A stretch of DNA of 64,000 nt from Halorarum salinum. Lineage in GTDB: Archaea; Halobacteriota; Halobacteria; Halobacteriales; Haloferacaceae. The notes under the pieces were generated by a model. It did not search any database and was not told the origin of the DNA. It saw only the letters and a list, made by a program, of their open reading frames with translations. The stretch is from contig NZ_CP058579.1 in assembly GCF_013402875.1 (NCBI RefSeq), positions 3,906,001 through 3,970,000 of the forward strand. Direction: 5' to 3'. Of this stretch, positions 24,373 to 32,700 are shown piece by piece. The translations under genes and the position numbers were made by a program. The stretch's first letter is position 1. Each line of letters begins with the position of its first letter.

Positions 24373-25641
24373 CTACTCCCCCGCCGGGGGGATGGCCCCC
24401 TCCGCCTCGAGTTCGGCGATGCGCTCCTCGTCGTAGCCGAGCGCGAGGAGGACGTCGACCGTGTCCTCGCCGAGCATCGGGGGCGCCTCGTCGAAGCCGG
24501 ACCCGGCCCGTTCGTAGTTGAGCGGGTGTTCGATGACCGGGATCTCTCCGGCCGCCGGATGGTCGATCGAGCCGACCACCCCCCGGGCGTCCACCTGTTC
24601 GCTCTCCAGCGCCTCGTCGACCTCGTACACCGGGCCGACGGGGAGGCCGTGTTCGTCGGCCAGGAGGTCGACCCACTCGTCGGTCGTCCGCTCCGCGAGT
24701 TCGGCGGTCAGTTCCGCCTCGAGTTCGTCCATGTGGCTCACGCGGTCGGCGTTGGTTCGGAAGCGGTCGTCCTCGGTGAGGTCCTCCCGATCGATCGCCT
24801 CGCAGAACCCCTCCCACAGCCGCTGGTTCCCGCAGGCGACGTTGAGGTAGCCGTCCGCCGTCGGGTACATCTGGTAGGGCGCCAGCACGGGGTCCTTCGT
24901 CCCCATCCGCCCCGTCTCCTCGCCGACGAACGCCTTCCCGGCCTGCTTCGTGAGCCAGGGGAGCGTCGCGTCGAGCATCCCGAGCTCCACCCGCTCGCCC
25001 TCGCCGGTCCGTTCCCGGTTGTACAGCGCGTTCGTGATGCCGAACGCCGCCCACATCGCCGTGATGAGGTCGGTCTGGGGGAGGCCGACCTTGGTCGGCG
25101 GGTTGTCGGGGTAGCCCGTCACGCTCATGATGCCGCTCATCCCCTGCACGAGGAGGTCGTAGCCGGGTCGCTCGCTCCACGGGCCGGTCTCGCCGAACGC
25201 GGAGATGGAACAGTAGACGAGGTCGTCCCTGCGTCCGCGGAGCGTGTCGTAGTCCACCCCGAGTCGCTCGGCGGTCCCCGGCCGGAAGTTCTCGACGAAC
25301 ACGTCCGCCTCGGCGACGAGGTCGTACAGCGCCTCGAGACCGGCGTCGTTCTTGAGGTTCAGTTCGACGCTCCGCTTCCCGTAGTTCACCGTCCAGAAGT
25401 ACGGCGACTCCCCCTCCGGCGCGGCCGCCCGCCCCGGCCCGTCGTACCCCTCGACGTCGACGAACGGCGGGCCGGAGTACCGGGAGTCGTCGCCCACGCC
25501 GGGCCGTTCCACCTTCACTACCTCCGCCCCCTGGTTCGCCAGCATCAGGGTGGCGAACCCGCCGGTGACGAACGTCGTGAGATCGACCACGGTGACGTCC
25601 TCGAGCAGGCGCGACCGCTCGCGCTGGCCGCTGGTATTCAT
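24373..25641 (-). CDS. CaiB/BaiF-family CoA transferase (second copy)
   Basis: A 422-residue family III CoA transferase. Landmarks are LLEDVTVVDLTTFVTGGFAT at the start, VVKVERPGVGDDSRYSG, and RPGYDLLVQGMSGIMSVTG with the expected catalytic Asp near residue 156, then PPTKVGLPQTDL. It is clearly a paralogue of the copy at 9493-10698, and the two frame the catabolic island. It starts at an ATG 24 bases after a TATA box and appears to lead a unit with the VOC and cupin genes. The donor and acceptor acids are unknown. Confidence 0.94.
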   Translation of the reverse strand: MNTSGQRERSRLLEDVTVVDLTTFVTGGFATLMLANQGAEVVKVERPGVGDDSRYSGPPFVDVEGYDGPGRAAAPEGESPYFWTVNYGKRSVELNLKNDAGLEALYDLVAEADVFVENFRPGTAERLGVDYDTLRGRRDDLVYCSISAFGETGPWSERPGYDLLVQGMSGIMSVTGYPDNPPTKVGLPQTDLITAMWAAFGITNALYNRERTGEGERVELGMLDATLPWLTKQAGKAFVGEETGRMGTKDPVLAPYQMYPTADGYLNVACGNQRLWEGFCEAIDREDLTEDDRFRTNADRVSHMDELEAELTAELAERTTDEWVDLLADEHGLPVGPVYEVDEALESEQVDARGVVGSIDHPAAGEIPVIEHPLNYERAGSGFDEAPPMLGEDTVDVLLALGYDEERIAELEAEGAIPPAGE

Positions 25642-27041
25642 ACCTACGAGTTCCGGGAGGGGAGGTTAAAACTACTGGTGCGATCGACCGGTCACTCCTC
25701 GAAGGTGTCCGTCGCCGCCGCTCACCGTCCTGTGATGGAATCCCGGATGTTCGGATGGTCTGTTCGAGTGGTGCCCGGTCGCTGACGGCGAGCCGCCCTC
25801 CTCGGCGGGCGGAACGGTCGAGGACGAGTCGAGTCCCGCGTTTCCGACGTACCCTCCGCGGACCCCGCGAACCCGCATGTTCGGACCGGACGGCCGCGGA
25901 GCGCCGCTGTCGACGACCGGGACCCGCCGTACCGAGCGACGAGTGGAGCCGGCCCGCCTGCCTCCCTCGTCGGCCGGGTCCGTCGAACGCGTCGCGGGCG
26001 CTCGTCGTCCAGGTAGCCCACGAGCAGCATGGGGTGGGCGACGACACGGGCCACGGGCCGTTCACACCGTTGCTGCGCGAAATCGCCACTGCTTCCCGTA
26101 TGTTAGGATTTCAATCGCGGACGTCGACGTCGGTATTACACAACTACGTTCGTAATTGGCTCGTCCCGCTAACCGATCCGATCTCCCCGTTCGTGGTCGT
26201 TTCGGCCGTCGAGAGCCCCGAACCCCGTTCGTCGGACCGCTACCGCGCGAACCGTGGCGACGCCGGAGCGGACACGGCAGGTCCCGGACCGCGTAGCGTC
26301 CCCTGAGACGCCGCGAGTGCGCCGTCGTCGGGGCGGCGGGGTCGTCCCCGGTTCAGGGCAACATCGGTCCGTCGGGGGAACCGGTTCCGTGATCCACCGG
26401 ACCCCGTCGAACCGATCTGAAACGTACGATGGTTTTCATGATCGAAAAACGAAATTATTTCCGATATGAATCCGGTCCGAACTCGGATCGCCGGGGCGCT
26501 GGAACCACGACGGGTCGGCGACGATCGGGGCGATCGCGCTCTCGACGAAGCACGCCCCGCCACGCGTCGTATCGCGGTTCGGGCCCGGACCGGCCCTCCG
26601 AGCGACGATGAAGCCGGAACGCGGCCGAAGCACCGTCGTAGTCGAACCGCCGTCGTGGCCGAATCACCGTTTCGGCCCTCGAACCCGCCTTCCAGCGCCG
26701 ATGCCTCCGGTGTACGCGCCCGGACGGACCGCGTGGACGTGGCAGGCCGAGACCGAAGGGTGGAAGCCTTGGCTTCGGTCCCTTGGGCGCTCAAGCTCCG
26801 GTTCCGCTGCGCGGACGCCCGTCGGCCGAGTACGCGTCGACCGATTCGCGCGTCCGCCTGTTCTCGGCACACATACCGACATCTAGTGTATTATCGGATT
26901 CTTATCAATCGGCCGCAGCGTCGCCGACGTCGTCACGTCCATCCCGGTTCCTCGACTCCCCGGCCCGGGTCGAACGGGTCGGGGGCGTCGGCCGGCAAAC
27001 GGCCGGCCAACCGGACGGTGAACGGAAGCGCGGACGCCCGG
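25642..27041. other. 1.4-kb gene-free region
   Basis: No gene is supported on either strand. Long open frames give Arg/Ser/Pro-rich sequence with no family features. AT-rich patches lie at 26095-26160, 26425-26470 and 26880-26915, unlike the flanking coding DNA. The region ends the catabolic island and may hold remnants of decayed genes or an unrecognised RNA. Confidence 0.5.
25665..25673 (-). promoter_or_regulatory. TATA box for the second CaiB gene
   Basis: Minus strand AGTTTTAAC, about 24 bases before the ATG at 25641; leaderless spacing. Confidence 0.6.
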
Positions 27042-28319
27042 CTACCCGCGGACCACGAGCCAGGCGCCCGACCCCCAGAGCGCGACGGAGACCGCCAGGG
27101 CGAACAGGTGGAGCTCCGACAGCCAGAAGGGGACCGGAACGACGTGGTGGAGCGCGGCGAGCAGCGCCGACAGGACCGGAACGTCGTGCGACGCGCCCCC
27201 GACGGATCCGTCCCCGACCGTCGAACCGTCGACGTCCCGCTCCAGGCCGGGTTGCTCGCCGTGCGGGAGTACGTCCGCCTCGTAGGGGAGCGCCTCGGTG
27301 GCGTAGCTCCGGACCAGGCTCCCGTTCCCGTCGACGACGACCACGCGGTCGTTCCTGGTGTCGGTGATCACCGTGTTCCCGCTCGGCAGCCGGTCGGCGT
27401 CCCGGGGCCAGTCGAAGGTCATCGCGCCGGTCCCGTACAGCGCCCACGCGACCTCCCACTCGTCGCTGGTCCCGCTCCGGCGGAGTTCGACGACGCGGTG
27501 GTTCTCGGAGTCGGCCACGAGCACCCGGCCGGGACCGATCCACTGGGGGTTGTGCTGGCGGTTCAGCACGTCCGGGTCCTGGTCTGCGTTGATCACCTCG
27601 ACGACCTCGCCCCCGCCGTCGTCGGTCCGCTCGACGATCAGGAGCTGGTTCGCGTTGCGCACTGAGACGAGGTATCGGCCCTCGCCGATGCGGTCGACGT
27701 CGTTGATGTGCAGCCAGTCCTCAGTCGTCGGGTCCGACGGCGCTTCGTAGTGCTCGCTCGCGTTCCAGGTCCAGATACGCTCCCCCGTCGAGTGGTTGTA
27801 CACGAAGATGCTTTCGTACTCCATGTCGGCGACCAGCACGTCGCCGGACGGGAGCCGCTCGGCGTCGTGCACCTCGCTGTCCTTCCGCGTGCGGACCGGG
27901 TAGCTCCACTCGGAGACGACCCGCGGCTCCGGGTCGGGGTCGATGATGCGAACGCCCGTGTGCTTGCACGGCGACTCGTACTCGCCGCACTGCTCGTAGC
28001 CGTCGTCGGCGAACGTCGTCAACACCGTGCCGTCCTCGAGCATCTGGACGTTCTGGTAGCTGATGGCGGTGCCGCCGGTCCCCCCGTCGTACGTCCACGC
28101 GACGGTGCCGTTCGCGTGGAGTTCGGTCACGTTCCCGCGCGGGCCGGGGCCCTGGACCCCGACGAGCACGGAGGTGTCGCTCTCGTCGACCGCGTCGTCG
28201 GGCGCGGGGCTGTTACGGTCGGGCGTGAGCGCCCAGGCTCCGCCGAACACCCCCGCCGAGAGCAGGACTCCGGCGAGGATGAGTGCTCCGCCCCTTCGTA
28301 GCGACGTGCCGCGTTTCAT
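27042..28319 (-). CDS. Membrane-anchored arylsulfotransferase-like beta-propeller protein
   Basis: A 425-residue protein starting MKRGTSLRRGGALILAG at 28319; an ATG six codons upstream is also possible. An N-terminal hydrophobic segment (about 12-30) and a C-terminal one (about 400-420, LFALAVSVALWGSGAWLVV) enclose an outside-facing domain with repeated propeller blades: DAERLPSGDVLVADMEYESI, HNPQWIGPGRVLVADSENHR and DADRLPSGNTVITDTRNDR. This matches the haloarchaeal ASST-like (arylsulfotransferase) group. The catalytic His of true arylsulfotransferases could not be confirmed, so it may be a structural or ligand-binding propeller. It appears monocistronic. Confidence 0.82.
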   Translation of the reverse strand: MKRGTSLRRGGALILAGVLLSAGVFGGAWALTPDRNSPAPDDAVDESDTSVLVGVQGPGPRGNVTELHANGTVAWTYDGGTGGTAISYQNVQMLEDGTVLTTFADDGYEQCGEYESPCKHTGVRIIDPDPEPRVVSEWSYPVRTRKDSEVHDAERLPSGDVLVADMEYESIFVYNHSTGERIWTWNASEHYEAPSDPTTEDWLHINDVDRIGEGRYLVSVRNANQLLIVERTDDGGGEVVEVINADQDPDVLNRQHNPQWIGPGRVLVADSENHRVVELRRSGTSDEWEVAWALYGTGAMTFDWPRDADRLPSGNTVITDTRNDRVVVVDGNGSLVRSYATEALPYEADVLPHGEQPGLERDVDGSTVGDGSVGGASHDVPVLSALLAALHHVVPVPFWLSELHLFALAVSVALWGSGAWLVVRG

Positions 28320-28498
28320 GTCCAATTTCGTCGGCATCCCTTGACCGGTAGTCGTCGGCCCCGGCCGGCCGCGTCGGGGTTCCGTCGGGGTCGGTATCGA
28401 GTGACGCGGCGGACCGGCCTTGTACGTTGACGTTGCAGACGCCGTTTCGACCGCGAGCGGTCGGACGCAGCGGACGAAGCGTCGGAGCGTCGAACCCC

Positions 28499-28517
28499 GG
28501 CGAGCGGGTCGCTCGCC
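28499..28517. repeat. Hairpin downstream of the tRNA gene
   Basis: GGCGAGCG, 3 bases, CGCTCGCC forms a perfect 8-bp stem about 90 bases beyond the tRNA 3' end. The surrounding 28440-28600 is low-complexity GCG/GCGA sequence with a second short dyad at 28448-28463. Confidence 0.5.
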
Positions 28518-28607
28518 CGCACTGTGACGCGTCGGCGCGGCTCTCCCGGAACGTCGTTCGGCGGCGTGGCTTCGCGATTCGCTCGTCGCGTTGCGCCGTC
28601 GGAGAAG

Positions 28608-28692
28608 CGCCGAGGGGGAGATTTGAACTCCCGAGTCCGAATGGACAGCAGATTTCGAATCTGCCGCCTTGGCCAGGCTAGGCTACCTCGGC
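28608..28692 (-). tRNA. tRNA-Ser (anticodon CGA)
   Basis: An 85-base class II tRNA read on the minus strand. The acceptor stem pairs GCCGAGG with CCTCGGC, followed by the discriminator G typical of tRNA-Ser. The anticodon stem GCAGA/TCTGC holds the loop TTCGAAA, giving anticodon CGA (UCG codons). A long variable arm and a T stem GGGAG/CTCCC with TTCAAAT loop complete the fold. CCA is not encoded. No intron is seen. Confidence 0.95.
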
Positions 28693-28716
28693 TCGTTCGA
28701 TGGAAGACGGGACAGC

Positions 28717-28724
28717 GTTTAATC
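28717..28724 (-). promoter_or_regulatory. TATA box for tRNA-Ser
   Basis: Minus strand GATTAAAC (within CGAAACGGATTAAACGC), 25-32 bases upstream of the mature tRNA 5' end, the expected promoter distance. Confidence 0.6.
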
Positions 28725-28808
28725 CGTTTCGGTTTCGGAAACGGGCCGCCGGTCGACCCCGGGGGCCGACCCCCCCAAGTTATTCGTGGCGGCGTGCTCA
28801 CGGCCCGC

Positions 28809-29771
28809 ATGGACGTATCCGACGCGAGCGCGGCCTGTTCGGACGTGCTCTCCGCCCTCCGCGGCGCCATCATCGCCGAAGACGCCTTCTTCGAGGAGAT
28901 CCTCCTCGGACTCCTCTCCGGGGGCCACGTGCTCATCGAGGACGTTCCCGGCACGGGGAAGACGCTCACCGCGCGGTCGTTCGCCACCGCGCTGGGGCTC
29001 TCGTTCTCCCGCGTCCAGTTCACGCCGGACCTCCTCCCGTCGGACGTCACGGGGACGAACGTGTTCGACGAGGGCGCCGGCGAGTTCGAGTTCAGCGAGG
29101 GGCCGGTGTTCGCGAACGTCGTGCTCGCCGACGAGATCAACCGCGCCCCGCCGAAGACGCAGGCGGCGCTGCTGGAGGCGATGGAGGAGGAGCAGGTGAC
29201 CGTCGACGGCGAGACGTACGACCTCCCGTCGCCGTTCTTCCTCATCGCGACCCAGAACCCCGTCGAACAGGAGGGGAACTTCCCGCTGCCCGAGGCACAG
29301 CTGGACCGCTTCAACGTGAAGACCTCGATGGGCTACCCGGAACTCGACGGCGAGGTCGAACTGCTCCGCCGCCGCGCCGGCCGGGTCGAGCGCGACCCCT
29401 CCGTCGAGCGGGTGCTCGACGAGGAGCGCGTCGTCGGCGTCCGGGAGGCGCCCGAGTCGGTGCGCGTGGACGACGACCTGCTGGAGTACATGGCCGCGGT
29501 CAGCGGGGCGACCCGGGAGGACCGGCGGGTCTCGGTCGGCGTCTCGCCGCGGGGCACCCAGCGGCTGTTCGAGGCCGCCCGCTCGGCGGCGGTGCTCTCG
29601 GACCGCGAGTTCGTCACGCCCGACGACGTGAAGCGCATCGCCCAGCCGGCGCTGGCCCACCGCCTGGTGCTCACGCCGGACGCGCGGGTCGACGACGTCG
29701 CGAAGGGCGACGTGCTCGCGGACGTCCTCGACCGGGTCGAGGTGCCCACCGTCCGGAGCGCCGGGGCCTGA
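28809..29771 (+). CDS. MoxR-family AAA ATPase
   Basis: A 320-residue MoxR ATPase of standard length. The Walker A motif is IEDVPGTGKTLTARS near residue 43, Walker B is VVLADEINRAPPKTQ near 103, sensor 1 is FLIATQNPVEQEG near 140, and the lid domain ends with PDDVKRIAQPALAHRL. MoxR proteins act as chaperones, usually with a VWA or DUF58 protein, to mature or assemble partner complexes. In haloarchaea this gene normally sits beside DUF58/DUF4129 genes; here that operon is about 11 kb away at 40537-43977. The start at 28809 (MDVSDASAACSDVLSAL) follows non-coding sequence. Confidence 0.95.
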   Translation: MDVSDASAACSDVLSALRGAIIAEDAFFEEILLGLLSGGHVLIEDVPGTGKTLTARSFATALGLSFSRVQFTPDLLPSDVTGTNVFDEGAGEFEFSEGPVFANVVLADEINRAPPKTQAALLEAMEEEQVTVDGETYDLPSPFFLIATQNPVEQEGNFPLPEAQLDRFNVKTSMGYPELDGEVELLRRRAGRVERDPSVERVLDEERVVGVREAPESVRVDDDLLEYMAAVSGATREDRRVSVGVSPRGTQRLFEAARSAAVLSDREFVTPDDVKRIAQPALAHRLVLTPDARVDDVAKGDVLADVLDRVEVPTVRSAGA

Positions 29772-29792
29772 GGCCGGCGGGGCGTCCGAATC

Positions 29793-32700
29793 CTACTCGA
29801 ACAGCGACTCGCAGCCGTCGACGACGACGCGGGGGCCGTCCTCGAGGTCGATCGCGAGTTCGAGCGAGCCGTCCCCGTCGACGTCCGCGGCCGTGACGGT
29901 GATGGCCACCTTCGCGCCCTCGCCCGCGTCGCCCTCCCCGTCGACCAGCGTGACGTCGACGTCGCCGGAGCGTTTCTCGCCCGCGTCGAACTCGAGCTTC
30001 GAGAGCGGGTTCTCCGACTTCCGGGAGTCGCAGTTCCCGACGGCGACCGTGGCGTCGGTGACGAGCCCCAGAAGCGTGTCGAGGTCGTCGATCCCGAGGT
30101 CGTCGCTCAGCCGGACCGTGGCGGTCCCGTGCTCGTGCTCGTCGTCGTGGAGCGTCCCGACGACCTCGACGTCGGCGCCGGTCAGGTCCGTGATCGACTT
30201 CTCGTCGACCGGGCCGAGGAACACGTACAGCGCCGAGGCGTCCTCGGACCCGCGGACGCTGTCCGGGACGAGGACGACGAGGTCCTTCGTCCCGTCGCCG
30301 GTGAGGTCGCCCCGGGCGGTCACCCAGCCGATCCGCTCGTCGACCGGGATGCCCGTCGCCCGGTCCGGGAGCGGCTGGACCGGCGTCCGAAAGTCCTCGG
30401 GGTCCTCGCGCACCCGGAAGATGCCCCACCAGCCGGCCTCGAGCTTGCGGCGCTGTCTGAGTTCCTGGTAGATGAAGTCGCCCGTGCTCTCGGCCATGCC
30501 GCCGGCGCCGCCGAACGGTTCGATGCGGTCGGGCTTGCCGACCGTGAACCGGTCGTCCACGCCGGCGTCCTCGGACTCCTCGACGCCCCTGAGCTGGTTC
30601 CACTGGTGGGCCGCGAGGTGGAACACGAGCCCGTCGGCCTTGTCCGCGGCCAGGTGGACGTCGAAGGCCACCGGGTCGCCGAGCAGCGCGCGCGGCAGCG
30701 GCGTCGCGGGGTCGCCGTGGACGTCGGAGTCGTACACCTGGTACTGGTCGTCGTCCTCCTCGAACCGCCGGACGAACGGCTCCGAGCGGTAGTCGATGGC
30801 CCAGTAGCCGTGGTCCTCGGGATCGCCGAGTTGGTTGCACGGGTCGTCCGGGTCGACCTCCTCGTCGTGGCCCGGGGGCACCACGCAGTCGTCGGGGTCG
30901 TCCTCGTTCACGATGTACTGTCCGTCCGCGAACGTGAGCGAGAACGCGCGGTAGTCGTCTCCGTCCGGGAGCTTCACCATCGCCGAGGGGGCCCGGCCCT
31001 GTGGCGCCGGTTCGGCCGTCGTGGGGTCGACGTACTCGGCGTTCTCCTCGCTGACGACGATGCGGCCGTACGCGCCGTGGTGGCGGTTGCTCCGGGCGTC
31101 CCCGTGGTCCGTGAGGATGCTCGCCCCGACGTAGCCGTTGGCGTACCATCTGTAGGTGATGGACTCGCCCGGACCGACCGTCTGGTCCCAGTTGAAGCCG
31201 GCCGTCGCCCCGTCGGACCCGAGGACGTTGTACTTTACCCCGGTCGGGTGCAACGAGACGCGCTCGGACCGCTCCCAGTCGACGCCCACGTCGCCCTCGC
31301 CCGTCTGCATCTCGGGGTCCGCGTGGGGGCCCTCGATCGCGTCGTAGTCGACGTCGTTCGTCAGCGTGACCTCGATGCAGTCGTTCGCGTTCGCGCGCAG
31401 CGAGAGCGGCATCGGGGCGCGCGTCCCGTCGCGGACCTCGTCGACGTGCTCATCGAGCTCGTAGATGATCGCGTGGGGGTCGTGGTCACCGTACTCGTTG
31501 TACCGGATATCCGCGTCGATCGCCGACACCTCGAACTGGCGGTGCGTGGCGTCGTCCGGGCACGGATCGCCCGGCCGCGGCGCCGTCGGCGGCGGGTTCC
31601 CGTCGATGGCGTCGTTCCGCCGCGCGTCCTTGTCCGACGGGTACGTCCGGTCGCAGTCCTCGGAGTACAGCAGCCGGGCGAGCTGGCCGTGCTCGCTCCA
31701 GTCGAAGTCGCTGTGGGGCGCCGGGTGCCCCATCTCCTTCAGCTCCTTTCGGGAGATGGAGTCGTCGGGGGCGCCCCGGTCCGGGAGCGGTTCGAGGTGG
31801 TCGACCGCCCCGCCGAACGTGCGGAACAGCCCCCACATCCCGTCCCAGAGGTCGTCGACGACCGTCGATCCGTACAGGTAGTCCCTGATCGGCAACCCGG
31901 ACGGGTTCTCGTATAGCGCCTCGAACAGGTCGCCGTCCTCGGCGTAGTCCTCCTCGGCCATGACGTCCAGCGTGAACGCCTCGGAGGTGCCGATGATCTG
32001 GGAGGTCGCGTCCTGCGGGTCGAGCCCCTCGGGGTCGATCCGACGGCCGTGGAACTCGAAGTTGTGCTGCTCCTCGTAGGCGGCCTGCCAGAGCCGGACC
32101 CTGACGGGGTCGTTCTCGTAGGCCTCCAGCACCGGCGTCGTCGGGTCGCCGTGGACGTACGAGGAGTGGACGTACGCCGGGTCGCTGTCGTCGCGGGTGT
32201 AGTAGGGCGTGTTCCGGTAGTTGATCGCCATCACGCCCGCGTTCTCGTTGTGCTCGGCGTCCTTGTTGACGAGTTCGCCGTCGCGGTCGACGAGCGGGGC
32301 GAAGTCCTGGTAGGCGAGGCAGAACTCGCGGAAGTCCTCGCCGTTCTCGGTCCGGATGATCGCCTGCGTGCCGCTACGGATGGGGTCGCCGCTGTAGGGG
32401 TCGAGCCACTCCGACTCCGGTGGTTCGACCACGAGCGAGGCGAACGGGCCGTGCATCACGTCGTCGATGCCGGTGATGTGGTCGTGGAAGAAGATGGTCC
32501 CCTCCTCGTCCGCATACCAGCGGTAGCGCATCTCCCCGCCGGGTTCGGTGTCCTGGCGGTAGTTGAACCCGGTGGCGAGCGAGTCGGAGCCGAGCACGTC
32601 GTAGGAGACGAAGTGGATGTGGTTCGACTTGCCGCCCTCCTCGATGGGGACGCTCTCGGGGAGCCCCTCGTCGCCCTCCGGGAACCTGTCGGCCGGGATG

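Noticed and set aside
26466-27665. 399-codon plus-strand frame
   Set aside because: The second half is antisense to the arylsulfotransferase-like gene and the first half is Arg-rich with no family features.
28499-28692. tRNA-Ser as an integration site for a mobile element
   Set aside because: No second copy of the tRNA 3' end, integrase gene or element-like genes were seen in the window.
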